From Karalla daura (Eukaryota > Chordata > Actinopteri > Chaetodontiformes > Leiognathidae): DNA of 64,000 nt. The notes below the pieces were generated by a model. The model ran no database searches. It saw only the letters and a program-made list of their open reading frames with translations, and was not told the DNA's origin. This document shows positions 39,801-47,925 of this stretch, one piece after another. The DNA lies in NCBI GenBank assembly GCA_029224185.1, contig CM055190.1, positions 15,565,320 to 15,629,319 of the forward strand, read 5' to 3'. The stretch's first letter is position 1. Each line of letters begins with the position of its first letter. The position numbers and the translations under genes are program-made.

Positions 39801-40600
39801 CCAGTGAGTTAACTCTTCCCTAAAACACATAGTAAACCATGTTGTTTATTGTACATGGACTCATAAACACGCTGGGCTAACATTTTCCCTGTCCATCTGG
39901 AGCTTTTAGTCTTTTTTCAAAAGACAAACAAATGCAAGAATGAATGAGAAGAAAAGAATGAATGTACATTTAGCAGTCAGGATTCAGGATATGGAGACAC
40001 ATATGAAATTGAACGTGCAACTGTATCTGTAATTTATCCTTTTAATGATTGCATTTTCATTACATTTTGCATTCTTTGCTGCCATTGTGACTATTTTGCT
40101 TGAATTGGTAATAGAATATTTTATGTTATATTGATAATACATAATATTTTAACATACATTTCCCTGAGGGAGCCATCCCAAAGGGAATAATAATGACAAA
40201 AAACAATCAAAACAGCAATGATCACTATCAGTCTCTTTTCTCTTTTCTTCATTTTTCTCTTTCACCTCCTTTTTCGTATGCACTTATTTACACAGATGGG
40301 TGTGAATGTCTGAGGTAAAGGTCTGATAGACCTTATGCCAAACAAAAAGGAAGCGGTGAAAAATTAGAACCAGAACCTCAACTCCTCCATTTTTCCTCTG
40401 TCCCCCAGGGACCACCCGGCTCCTTCGACTTCCTCCTGCTAATGATGGCCGACATCCGCAATGACATCATTGAGCTACAGGAGAAGGTGTTCGGGGAGCG
40501 GCGAGGCATCTCTCTGGACAACCCTCCTCCTCACTCCAGCGGAGAAGTGGAATTTGTAGAGTGGGGCTCCGGACAAGGAGATCTCATGCTCAACACCTGA
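4002..40600 (+). CDS. ccbe1: ccbe1, collagen and calcium-binding EGF domain protein 1, complete, 11 coding exons
   Basis: Secreted extracellular-matrix protein that in vertebrates helps ADAMTS3 activate VEGF-C and is needed for lymphangiogenesis. Coding exons: 4002-4114, 6622-6702, 35480-35532, 36823-36957, 37375-37512, 37787-37920, 38168-38288, 38828-38967, 39365-39400, 39768-39803, 40409-40600. The joined frame is 1,179 nt, 392 residues; human CCBE1, from memory, is 406. Layout: signal peptide ~1-27; six-Cys module (C41, 53, 63, 68, 69, 79); EGF-like 87-126; calcium-binding EGF 128-168 with D-I-D-E-C and C-V-N-T-V-G-S-F-L-C; linker with C189 and C193; 15 Gly-X-Y triplets 247-291; break 292-302; 11 triplets 303-335; C-terminal helix ~334-355. 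N-glycosylation sequons at N60 and N224. Family identity rests on near-identical exon sequences remembered from human and zebrafish CCBE1, especially CEQQCTDNFGRV and SFDFLLLM-ADIRNDI. All introns are GT-AG with matching phases. No frameshift or internal stop seen. Confidence 0.96.
5020..5390 (+). repeat. dispersed repeat family B, copy 1
   Basis: Shares TTCATGTGAGTGGCAG, CCAATCAGAGTAAAGCCT and GGTGCAGAGATGGACCACA with the copy at 35100. Confidence 0.65.
6168..6465 (+). mobile_element. V-SINE/Mermaid-like copy in intron 1
   Basis: Has a tRNA-like B-box region (GGTTCAAATCCTGGCTGG), the core CATGTTCTCACCAAGTCTTT, TACTCCCACAGTACAAAAAC, and the 3' part GATGGACTGACAACCTGTCC. It ends about 160 nt before exon 2. 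Confidence 0.75.
6622..6702 (+). CDS. ccbe1: ccbe1 exon 2: start of N-terminal cysteine-rich module
   Basis: Encodes residues 38-64 plus two bases of codon 65, from a CCCCCTCAG acceptor to a GTGAGA donor. It contains C41, C53 and C63 in the pattern C-x2-SK-x6-YPC-x9-C, which matches the human segment with CSESK, YPC and TTCYR. A sequon, N60-S-T, may be glycosylated. Entry and exit phases agree with exons 1 and 3. Confidence 0.93.
8440..8650 (+). repeat. family B, copy 2
   Basis: AAGTTTCTGGTGAAATG, then CCAATCAGAAAAAAGCCAAT and GTCTGTGCAGAAACGGACC. Confidence 0.5.
9024..9059 (+). repeat. near-perfect inverted repeat (hairpin)
   Basis: 16-bp arms, ACAGGTTTTCCATTGG and CCAATAGAAAACCTGT, match at 15 of 16 positions around an AAAA loop. 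The single mismatch becomes a G-U pair in a - strand transcript. Confidence 0.9.
9153..9195. repeat. AT-rich palindromic tract
   Basis: CATATATATGTATATATACATATATATAG-type sequence, self-complementary. Confidence 0.8.
11120..11146 (+). repeat. G27 homopolymer
   Basis: Twenty-seven consecutive G after AATTCCTC, in intron 2. Confidence 0.9.
13111..13142 (+). repeat. (TG)16 microsatellite
   Basis: Perfect dinucleotide run. Confidence 0.97.
15997..16022. repeat. (AT)13 microsatellite
   Basis: Perfect run followed by T9 and A6. Confidence 0.95.
17091..17108. repeat. 18-bp perfect palindrome
   Basis: ACCGAGACGCGTCTCGGT equals its own reverse complement. Confidence 0.97.
19807..19848 (+). repeat. 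(GT)21 microsatellite
   Basis: Perfect dinucleotide run. Confidence 0.97.
20449..20486 (+). repeat. (GT)19 microsatellite
   Basis: Perfect run followed by GCGTGTGCGTG. Confidence 0.97.
22513..22540 (+). repeat. T8(TTC)6 tract
   Basis: Pure pyrimidine triplet repeat. Confidence 0.95.
25466..25577 (+). mobile_element. V-SINE-like 3' fragment
   Basis: Starts CTGTCCAGGATGTATTCCCT and ends GGATGGATGG, the 3' end of the family. Confidence 0.55.
28690..28880 (+). repeat. family B, copy 3, partial
   Basis: GCCAATCGGCGTACATGTAA, GATCTGTGCAGGGATAGTCC and CTATTCTAGGTCACTACC align with other copies. Confidence 0.45.
29741..29790 (+). repeat. (TG)25 microsatellite
   Basis: Perfect run directly joined to a SINE 3' fragment. 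Confidence 0.97.
29788..29880 (+). mobile_element. V-SINE-like 3' fragment after a (TG)25 tract
   Basis: GATGGACTGGTGACTGTCCA, GGATGTATGCCCTGCCTTTG and TCTGGAGATACGTGGGG follow the microsatellite. This fits a TG tract expanded inside the SINE. Confidence 0.6.
30749..30800 (+). repeat. compound (CT)14(CA)12 microsatellite
   Basis: A pyrimidine run passes without a break into an alternating CA run. Confidence 0.95.
31075..31240. promoter_or_regulatory. CpG-dense patch in intron 2
   Basis: Roughly a dozen CpGs within ~165 nt of GC-rich sequence, in otherwise AT-rich intron. No exon recognised in it. Confidence 0.3.
31285..31915 (+). repeat. pair of diverged direct repeats (31285-31405 and 31798-31915)
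   Basis: Both run GAGTTGT...TTCCAG-A-TTTAGATGC...GAGGCTCAGG/GGAGAT...TTTCCTTA over about 120 nt, with family B copy 4 in between. Confidence 0.5.
31490..31810 (-). repeat. family B, copy 4
   Basis: ATCTGGTGCCCTTTCATACT, GCTGATTGACTGTTTTACCT and GCCACTCAT align with the copy at 49430 in the same orientation. Confidence 0.5.
35100..35410 (+). repeat. family B, copy 5, next to exon 3
   Basis: TTCATGTGAGTGGCAG, GCCAATCAGAATAAAGCC, GGGTGCCAGACCTGTGCAGA and ACCATTCTAGGTCACATTG. The last block ends about 70 nt before ccbe1 exon 3. Confidence 0.65.
35480..35532 (+). CDS. ccbe1: ccbe1 exon 3: KCC motif of the N-terminal module
   Basis: A 53-nt exon too short to stand out as an open reading frame. 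It encodes residues 65-82 and one base of codon 83: R-R-K-C-C-D-G-F-R-F-V-M-G-Q-C-I-P-E. Human CCBE1 has K-K-C-C-K-G-Y-K-F-V-L-G-Q-C-I-P-E at this place. Acceptor is CTTTTTCAG, donor GTAGGT. It lies between the 28.8 kb intron 2 and the 1.3 kb intron 3, and a family B repeat ends about 70 nt upstream of it. Confidence 0.95.
35533..36822 (+). other. ccbe1: ccbe1 intron 3
   Basis: GTAGGT...CCTGCAG. It contains an antisense reading frame with protein-like composition (36193-36573, listed separately). The rest is unremarkable AT-rich sequence. Confidence 0.9.
36193..36573 (-). pseudogene. antisense exon-like reading frame, possible transposon relic
   Basis: Open for 126 codons on the - strand from just below a TGA at 36574-36576 to TAG at 36193-36195. 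The sequence is charged and helix-like, with an F-Y-F-V-P-L-W-E-F-L segment and a C-terminal part rich in K, E, L and R (TLTDEEKTNVLKASNYIRLD). A possible acceptor (TGTCTACAG) on the - strand ends near 36512, leaving a frame that starts QRQFYF. The only ATGs are internal. The family is not identified. The F/YVPL-E-L pattern loosely recalls proteins encoded by fish transposable elements. It could equally be a chance open frame. Confidence 0.3.
36823..36957 (+). CDS. ccbe1: ccbe1 exon 4: first EGF-like domain
   Basis: Encodes residues 83-127 plus one base of codon 128. The six EGF cysteines are C87, C92, C96, C105, C107 and C126, with the core CEQQCTDNFGRVVCTCYPGYRF, nearly identical to human CCBE1. 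A Val sits where the Asp/Asn-hydroxylation consensus C-x-D-x4-F/Y-x-C wants an aromatic residue, so canonical hydroxylation is doubtful in this domain. Acceptor CTCCCTGCAG, donor GTCAGT. Reading on past the donor gives Gln then a stop, so the splice is needed. Confidence 0.97.
37375..37512 (+). CDS. ccbe1: ccbe1 exon 5: calcium-binding EGF domain
   Basis: Encodes the end of codon 128 to one base of codon 174. It starts with D-I-D-E-C (128-132), the calcium-binding N-terminal signature. C144-V-N-T-V-G-S-F-L-C153 fits the cbEGF and Asn-hydroxylation consensus C-x-N-x4-F-x-C. Six cysteines: 132, 140, 144, 153, 155, 168. Acceptor follows a long T-rich tract (CACACGCAG); donor GTGAGC. Confidence 0.96.
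37787..37920 (+). CDS. ccbe1: ccbe1 exon 6: linker with AGTC motif and helix
   Basis: Encodes residues 174-218 in phase 1 entry and phase 0 exit. A-G-T-C-S-F-T-C (186-193) aligns with human A-G-T-C-C-A-T-C, so one of the three human cysteines is Ser here. Residues ~195-210 (DFMDMKNSLLQLKPKL) form an amphipathic, possibly coiled-coil, helix before the collagen region. Donor is GTAACA, weaker than the others. Confidence 0.93.
38168..38288 (+). CDS. ccbe1: ccbe1 exon 7: Gly/Ser-rich linker and first collagen triplets
   Basis: Encodes residues 219-258 plus one base of codon 259. The first half is low complexity (ANSSDKPGGGRGRAGKS) with a sequon at N224-S-S. C244 lies three residues before the first collagen glycine, G247. 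Four full Gly-X-Y triplets follow: GLP, GPP, GAP, GVP. The linker is the least conserved part of the gene. It is supported by the splice sites (GTGTCTGTAG, GTGATG) and by an unbroken frame with exons 6 and 8. Confidence 0.9.
38828..38967 (+). CDS. ccbe1: ccbe1 exon 8: main collagen segment and interruption
   Basis: Encodes residues 259-305. Eleven Gly-X-Y triplets (259-291) are followed by the conserved break PDLKHIKRGRR (292-302), then G-P-V. Human has P-D-L-S-H-I-K-Q-G-R-R at the break. The Gln-to-Arg difference at 299 makes an R-G-R-R motif. Acceptor CATCCGACAG, donor GTGAGG; the exit phase is 0. Confidence 0.97.
39365..39400 (+). CDS. ccbe1: ccbe1 exon 9: 36-nt collagen exon
   Basis: Exactly four Gly-X-Y triplets (GPPGAPGRDGLK, residues 306-317) in phase 0-0. 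It matches human GPPGAPGRDGSK. Acceptor CTACACACAG, donor GTCAGA. Skipping it would keep the frame and the triplet register. Confidence 0.95.
39493..39508 (-). promoter_or_regulatory. CTCF-like motif in intron 9
   Basis: TGCCATCTAGTGTCCA fits the reverse CTCF core with one mismatch. Confidence 0.25.
39768..39803 (+). CDS. ccbe1: ccbe1 exon 10: 36-nt collagen exon
   Basis: Four Gly-X-Y triplets (GDRGAPGPRGPP, residues 318-329), phase 0-0, matching human GERGAPGPRGSP. Acceptor CTGATCTACAG, donor GTGAGT. Confidence 0.95.
40409..40600 (+). CDS. ccbe1: ccbe1 exon 11: collagen end, C-terminal helix and stop
   Basis: Encodes residues 330-392 and TGA at 40598-40600. GPPGSF closes the triple helix. 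DFLLLMMADIRNDIIELQEK (~336-355) is a strongly conserved amphipathic helix, possibly helping chain trimerisation. The last ~35 residues are acidic and divergent, as in other species. Acceptor TCTGTCCCCCAG. Confidence 0.97.
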   Translation, partial: GPPGSFDFLLLMMADIRNDIIELQEKVFGERRGISLDNPPPHSSGEVEFVEWGSGQGDLMLNT

Positions 40601-41597
40601 CCTCTGACCTCTCGCACGCCCAGTAGCAGCCCAAAACAAACAGCAAACTTGACTTTAAGAAAAGATGCTGCTTGTCAGAGTGCAAATATTGGAAAAAACT
40701 AAAAAACTTCAAACGTCACAGCTGGGACAAGCCAAGCGAGGAGCTGCCACAGACTGCAAAATAGAGGGACGCAAGGAGAATAAGAATCACAATCGGACAC
40801 TCTCTGAACCGCTACATGCGGCGTGTGGCTGTTTCATATGCCATGCTGAGACTGAGGGACGTGTGTGCGGGACATGGAGTGAAATATGTCTCAGAGCTGA
40901 ACCACTTCAAACGGTGGACTTTATCGTCTCCATCTCTTCCTGTTCCCGAGTCTATCCATTGAAGCTGTGCTGCCACTGACAGTTTGCCTGCAGGGTGTTG
41001 GTACAAAGAGCCAGGACCCGCACTCAGAGCCTCCCCTGCACCTGTCTGCAGGACGCAGGCCTCCAGTCTGAGCTCTGAGGCATCTCCAGAAACTACTTAA
41101 AGTGATATCTCACCATGTGCTGCTGCACAGAAACATGTATTTTGAAAATGAAACAGCTAAAGTGCAATTATTGTTTAAAAAAAATCAAAGCATTTACTAC
41201 TGCAAAATGTTCATCCAAATTTAATCTGAGACAGAATTCAAATAAGTAACATCTGTGCGACACATTATAGAATGCATCTAAATGACATGCATAATTAGAT
41301 ATTACACTAAGGTTGTACAAAATCTCAACTTTAAATTAGAAGGATTCATGAATTTACATATCATGTAAAATCAGATAATCACCTTTATAATCTGTATATC
41401 CTCTGCAGAGCTGACTACGAACCAATAGTGAGAGAAAGGGAAGTTTCGTGCACATATCCTCACACTTTCAGTCGAAAGTGGACCAGTAAAAGAGAGACAT
41501 GACCACGGCTGGCTGCTTATTTTACTTTTTTATTTTTTTAATGTCAAGCAGCTGCCATTGTGCATAGCTCAATAAATGTATGAACTTTGAAAATGAC
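40601..41597 (+). other. ccbe1: ccbe1 3' UTR
   Basis: About 1 kb between the stop codon and the first canonical poly(A) signal. I saw no earlier AATAAA. The exact cleavage site is estimated 15-25 nt past the signal. Confidence 0.7.
41571..41576 (+). terminator. ccbe1: AATAAA poly(A) signal of ccbe1
   Basis: Canonical hexamer, 971 nt after the stop codon, followed by a T-rich stretch (CTATTTCTTTG) about 20 nt further on. It is the likely main 3' end. Confidence 0.75.
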
Positions 41598-41938
41598 TAT
41601 TTCTTTGCTGACAGATTAATAGAATCACCTGAGTTAAATGCAGCACTGTTTTGTGTTTTAGTAGAATTATAAACATGTTAATTCATAGTATGATTTCATA
41701 TTTTGCCAACCACAGTCTGAGATGTCTGTTACTAGGCCTGTCCTTTGTTGTTATTGTAGCATTCGCAGTGGTGAAGTTTAAAGACTCTACTCAACTCTAG
41801 AAAATGGCTCTCAAATGTGCAGTGTTGAAGTTTTACAGCTTTACAGAAAGTTATAGTTGCAAAAAGTTGATACTTGGGTTCAAATTCTCATTTCTTAAAC
41901 ACGATTTGAAACTCTGCCTCTTAAGTGGTATATGCTCA

Positions 41939-41953
41939 CCAGCAGGGGGTGCT
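41939..41953 (+). promoter_or_regulatory. CTCF-like motif just past the ccbe1 poly(A) site
   Basis: CCAGCAGGGGGTGCT fits the CTCF core CCASYAGRKGGC except for one T. It lies ~360 nt beyond the poly(A) signal. Motif match only. Confidence 0.35.
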
Positions 41954-42320
41954 AAGTCATAGATAATACCTTGAAATTTGACCTCCCAAGATCAACCAAG
42001 TTGAGAGGAGTGCATCTCATTTTCACAGTCCTGCATCCTTGTATGTGCCAAAAGACCAACCCATAAATATTAATGGCTTCTAAAACATACAAGTGATGGA
42101 AACTAAATGAGTCACAGTAACGTTTATGTAGTGGACACAGGAGCCCTGTCATTACCAGCTGCTCTGACTGCTGGAGTGTAGCGTGGCTAGGTATCATTAT
42201 GAAAGGTGTTAGTATCAGGGGTCAGAGGTCATGTGCCTGGGAATAAACAGCTGGAGGGATAATTGTAGGCTGCGGGATGTCAGAAGGGGGCCTGTTGGGG
42301 CTTATACCCACCACCTAAGA

Positions 42321-42342
42321 CACACACACACACACACACACA
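42321..42342 (+). repeat. (CA)11 microsatellite
   Basis: Perfect dinucleotide run. Confidence 0.95.
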
Positions 42343-42542
42343 TACAGACACGCCATGTGTTTGATCTACTGTGGTTGAGTTCATGCTGTCTGGCCTTTTG
42401 CTGCATTTCCCGCTTTGATCCTGATAAACAGATTCCATTCGATTTTGGTGTGTGCGTGCGTGCATCTATGTGTGTATTGGAGAGGGAGAGAGAGCAGTAT
42501 GTCACGAATGTCTGTGTGAATAACTGCATAGATGTTAAGTAA

Positions 42543-42951
42543 GATACAGTAAATTACTTTGCTTGTGTATTTTTAGTATCACAATATCAGTGTTTATCTT
42601 CATTCCACAGTGTGTGTATGTGTGTGTGTGTGTGTGTGTGAGAGAGAGGGTGAAAGACAGAGAGAGAGAGAGAGAGTGTGTGTTTCCCATCCTTGTGTGC
42701 CAAAAACTATGGCTGCTTAGAGACAGTAAATTGCTTATTTTCTGTATCAGTGTTTACCTTCATACCTTGGTGTGAATACAGTGGGTATGTCTGTGCATCT
42801 GTATCTTTGTGTGTGTGTTTCTGTGACAGATTGGAGAGTGTTTGTGCTGACTACTGTATATGGTTGTTTAGATACAGTAAGTGCTGCATGTCTATTTTTG
42901 ATATCAGTGTTTATCTCCATACTGAGCATGTATGTCTCTCTCTCTGTGTGG

Positions 42952-42983
<32 letters not shown>

Positions 42984-43012
42984 ACAGTATGTGTGCGTGC
43001 TACTTGGCGTGC
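42543..43012 (+). repeat. three-copy minisatellite, 140-178 bp units
   Basis: Units start at 42543, 42721 and 42872. Each has (GA)TACAGTAA-like sequence, then TATCAGTGTTTA(T/C)CTYCAT, then a variable GT/GA microsatellite, then CTAYGGYTGYTTAGA-like sequence before the next unit. Confidence 0.7.
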
Positions 43013-43066
43013 CACTCACCTTGAGGCTCCGCCCCCTGTCGTGCAGTCACTGCTCACAGTGCAGTC

Positions 43067-43080
43067 GTTGTCGGGGCAAC
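43067..43080. promoter_or_regulatory. RFX X-box-like palindrome
   Basis: GTTGTCGGGGCAAC fits GTNRCC-N2-RGYAAC with one mismatch, in a locally GC-rich stretch with a CCGCCCCC box at 43029. Confidence 0.25.
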
Positions 43081-43849
43081 CGGGATCAGGAAAAACAACA
43101 TGAAACAATTTAAGAACCATGTCAGTGAGAGAAAGGCAAGGGAGTGAAAGAGATTATCTCATTTCCTTCACTGCTTGTCATGCAATTTGAGGCTTTCGTC
43201 TCAGCCTGTAGGGGACAGCAGAGGTGAGGTCAACAGAGTGCACATGTCGAAGCAAAAAGTTCACATACTTCCTCAGTGATAGTACATCTGTCAGCAGCCA
43301 CATCATAATGAGATCACACCGAGGAGCTGAAACTGTCCTGCTCTTCCTCACTGTACCATTTATATCAGGAGACATGATTGTCTGGGTAGGAAACAATAGG
43401 TCGTGAAATATTTTAGTTGGCATCGTCAATGATGGGCTTTTTTTTTTTTCAACCTTATCTCTGTTGAGTTAGAGGAATCCCGGCCTGTGTGTAGTTACAC
43501 TTTGAGAGCGGTTGTGTTAACTATTTTGCTGGTGACTTTAGATGAGAGTGACGATATAAGAGATGGAGCCAGATGTTTCCTCTGCTGAGAGGCATTTCCT
43601 CGGTGGTACACTATGGCCGTTCATAAACACAGGCCTTGCACGACAGGGCTGTCATTTCAAACCGTCTGTGACTGTCAGGGCATGCGTGTCTCACCTTGTG
43701 TGTGTGTGTGTGTGTGAATGTGAAGAACACGTGTGAAGAAGTTTGGGAGAGTGGCTTCTGTGCACAGTGAGGGGGAAGTGTGTTCTTACTGTAATTAGTT
43801 GTTGAGCTTGTTTCTGTCGATAGCTATCCATCATTCTTAGCCAAATTGC

Positions 43850-44110
43850 TGGAGCTTATATTCAGTACACATATGGTGAAGGCAGGGAATACACTCTGGA
43901 TGGGATTCACTCTCACCCAACCACAACAATGGGCACTTGCATGTATGCACATATTTGGACTGTAAGGAACACCATAAACACATGGGGAGAACATGCAAAC
44001 TCCAGACAGCCTTTTTTTCTTTCCAACAGGGTTTCAGGACCCTTCGGGACCCTCTTGCTGTGAGCTAACTGAACCACTGCATCACCTTCCAATTACCAAA
44101 TATGTTCCGT
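43850..44110 (-). mobile_element. V-SINE/Mermaid-like copy
   Basis: On + it shows the complement of the core, GGGGAGAACATGCAAACTCC, and GAAGGCAGGGAATACACTCT at the 3' end of the element. Confidence 0.65.
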
Positions 44111-47100
44111 AATTATATTAACAGGCTAAATTGGTGTTGTTAAATTGGAAACCTTGTGTAATGCCCGCAATACACAATTCATCAAAAGGAGTGTTGCTTA
44201 ATCTGACGTAGTTTCCTGTCTGAACACCTCAGCCTGCACCTTGATTTTCCAACCTTCCTAGTTCACACCTTCGGGTGAAAAAAAACATGTTTATACGTAT
44301 GCGAGTCTCCCCAGAGGCAAAGGGGCTGCTGTGCAATGTCTCACGGTTTGCGTGAGACCGGGAACCTTCATAACACTCTGTTCCCTTTCTTTTCTTATTT
44401 CCTGTCATCTCCATGTCTTACGTAACAAAAACATAATTATATTGGAATACTAAATATTTGAATGTGACTCGCCTTGTTAAATATTACATGTAAACTGAAT
44501 TTACTCCCGAGGAAATGAGCTAAAACTCACATGCATTGATGTAGCTGAACTATAAATTACCTCACAACTTCTGATGGTTGGATTGATGGCAAAAACTAAG
44601 GCGCTTAATGTTGCTTTCTTTCATTCTCCCTGGAGTTTCTTGAGTAGTCATGTGGTTTTCTAAGAAAAGCAGCGGTCAGACAGCCAGGACCATCAGCCAC
44701 TGGATCACACATCACAGACATTATTTTCTCAGTATTCAGGTTGAGATTGACTTCCTAAAACCGATGCCTGAGGCAGATTTGAACCTAATCTGACAATTTC
44801 ACAATGACATTAGGGACTTTTAATGTTCATGCCTTCTGAAGCCCCGCTCCCACCCGCACTCACCCACTTCTTGTTTCATTCTTTGCCGTGAAATCATATA
44901 GGAACTTCCCTCATCCCATGAGCAGTAACACACACTCACACTTTCATTTTGAAGAAGAGAGCAGCAGAATGGAGCTCCTGTCGCTTGTGCGCAAGCACTC
45001 TTTCATGAATGAACACAGACTCAAGTGGCAGGACAGCTCTGCTGGAAGTTTCTCATTCACCTGTTCTTCTTTCACCCACATGAAAAAAAAAAACCTGCCT
45101 GTGATGGGATGGAACAAGCTACAAACAGCAGCATCAATCCAGGAAAAGTTGGATCCACATCTTTCAGCTCTGTCATTCCACTCTAGCCCTCAGGCAGACT
45201 GAGCATGGGACGTCAACATTAAAGCTTCACTTATCAATATTATGATGTAAAAGTAATCACTCATAATGACAGTGAATTATTGCCCCATTTTGCCTTCAAC
45301 TTTCCAGAGCTACTTTACGGATCTTTAGCCTCACTGTTTTGATCTAGATCAAAACTTTGCTGTTGCGATGCCGTCAAAGCCTTTCAATCATGCAACTTTC
45401 ATCTTTGTCGCATCCACTCGTGTTCTCCACCCAATGGACGGAAAGCTATGAGCTATGACCACATGCATGGAGATAACTTTATTTTTCATGTGTTAATGTT
45501 CATATTCTTCTGAAGCGTCAGAAGCTACATTTCCTGTCTTAGCTGTTGGATATTCTAGGTTTCTGTATCACAGTAAGGAGGAATACAGTATGAAGGACAA
45601 GAATATTAGTACTCGTATGCATACGAATAACAATTGTCAGCAATAACATTGATTCTTGCTCCATCAGAACTCGTGTTGGAGCAGCAGCAGTTTCAATACG
45701 TGATTGATACCACAGGTCCAGACAATCGAGATTGCTGGAGGTGATACAGAAATCTTAGTTTATGTAATCAGATTTAATGTGTCAGCGAAAGAGGGCGAGG
45801 AAGTTCCCTGGCACGGCCCCTGACCTGCTGCAATTCCCTGATAAATATTTAGATGTTTCCAGGGATCCGTAACCAATGAAGGCGTGAGGTAGATCACAGG
45901 TGTCCATCATAGCTAGGGTATGCAGCTGCGTGCCACAGGACGAGGAACACACACACACGCATAAAGGCTAGTCTTACTATCTAACATGCAGCCCTGCACG
46001 CACATATGATCTGCGGCACGAAACACAGGCACGCCACTGAACACCTGACAGGTGCGGGCGTGGTCAGCTGCAAGACACGCTATCTTGACACGCTAACTCA
46101 TTCTTAAATCTGAGTTACGTGCCTGAGGCTGAGCGCTAAACACCCTAGTTTACTCTCTGAAGCTTGTTCCTCTTCCAGTTCTTGTCTCAGGGCACACCCT
46201 CTTCCGATTTTAGGCCGACTTCTGTCTCTCAGTTCATAATGGAGCTGCTAAGAGGCCTGAGAAACGCAGCTCGTCTGATGAGTAATGGACTTATTAGCGA
46301 TGTCGAAAGCATGCCACCGATCCCAGGATCAGTATGTATGATCTGTTGTCCGGCAGGTGTCTGGAGGTGTCTCAGAGAAAGGCTCTTTCTTTTAGCACTG
46401 GCTATCAAGACCTGAAATCACAGCAGTGCTAAATCTTCTGTAGGACGCCCTCTACATATCATATCCCTGTCAGTGGAATTCAGTGTAAGCGAAATGCATT
46501 AAAATCTAAAATTTGTATGTCCGTGACTACAAGAGCACCTGATTTTCACATTTCCTCATAAAAAAAAAACATACCTGATTTATTCGCCATACGAATGACA
46601 GACATGCATGATTTGATTCTCCATAGTACGTCCTGCTGGCAGTCTCTACGCCACAATATCACATCTGTCAAGAATGCATATCAAACACTTTTGCTCGGCT
46701 TTGCAGGAAAGTTGCACTTGATTGGCATTGTTATAGCACAATTGGACAGAAAAATCTGAGAAGCTGGATTAATAGCAACGTGCTGTGTAAACTCCCCTGG
46801 CCTTAGGCACTCGGTCTCCATACACCTTGGCTTCCTCTGTCATTTACAAGCTGTTCGCATGCACATAGCAGGTAGCAGAGCCAAGAGTGTGAAAAACCGG
46901 ATGAGCAAGTCCACGGTCTCTTGTCTTTGAAGAGAAAAAGAGCGGTGCCTCTGGTTGCACAGTTGCCTTGCGTGAGGACAACAGCTTCATCTTTTCAGAC
47001 CTCCTGACCTGGCCTGTGGCTGCGGCACTTTTACAACTTTTTTTTTTTTCTTGAACACACTCGGAGGCAGACGTATATTTACACCTCAGACTGTTTGTGA

Positions 47101-47192
47101 GCATCTCAGCCCGAGAGAAGCATCTCTACACGGCCGCCAGGAGCACAGGAAATAAAACCTCCCACCCCGGTTGTGTTATTAGTCGTACTTAA

Positions 47193-47925
47193 CTTGAGCA
47201 TTTACAAATGTAAGCTCCAGGGACAAATGAATACAGGTTTTATAAAAAAATAAATTGAAAAAGAAGAAAAAGAAGAAAGTAGAAAAAAGCTACATTCAAC
47301 AACTACAGATAAATTGTTCCAGAGAAATTGTCACTGTGTTTTATACAGTATATATATAAGGATTATTAAGAATTACTCACGCATATTTCAGGTTTTTCAT
47401 CTGGTTTTTAGTGCCCAGTACTTCGCTGCTATTTGCTTAATTCCCTCCAGTCTAATTAATGGAAAGAAGTTTCAAGTTGAAGTCCGAGGCCCCAGACTGA
47501 CAGTTGACAGAATTAGTTGGAGATCAGATGTAGTGGAGCACTAATCTGCAAGTTAACTGGAGCATTTAAAAATGTAAGCTGTAAGGCTGGAGGCTGCAGA
47601 ATAAATTCACTTCTCTAAATGCTTTGTCAGAAAAGGAGAAAAATATTACATCCAAGATTTAAGAAGCCCATTACCTTCACCAATCGTTTTCCAGAAATAT
47701 ATGATGCGCTGCCAGTGTTTCTGAAGCTGCAGCTCAACAAATCTCAGCAAAGACTTGATCTGTCTTTGGGTTTTAGTGCCCATTACTTCATTCTTCATTG
47801 CTTAATTCTATTCAATGATAATGTATTTTTAGTCAAAAGACTTTACACTATAGTGTCTCCCCAGCCCAGGCAGGAGACATACATTGATTGGATATCAGAG
47901 ACAGTGAGGTATTAATCTACATAAG
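47193..47925 (+). repeat. diverged tandem duplication, ~365 bp units
   Basis: Unit A 47193-47557 and unit B 47558-47925. Each opens with GGAGCATTTAAAAATGTAAG or a close variant. Each carries TTTTAGTGCCCA-TACTTC and TGCTTAATTC, and closes with a GGAGATCAGA/GGATATCAGA block and TTAATCTACA or CTAATCTGCA. Confidence 0.65.

Larger units (their letters stand above)
36958..40408 (+). other. ccbe1: ccbe1 introns 4-10
   Basis: Seven short introns: 36958-37374, 37513-37786, 37921-38167, 38289-38827, 38968-39364, 39401-39767 and 39804-40408. All start GT and end AG. Apart from a short GT run at 39740-39754 and a CTCF-like motif at 39493, I see nothing of note in them. Confidence 0.9.
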
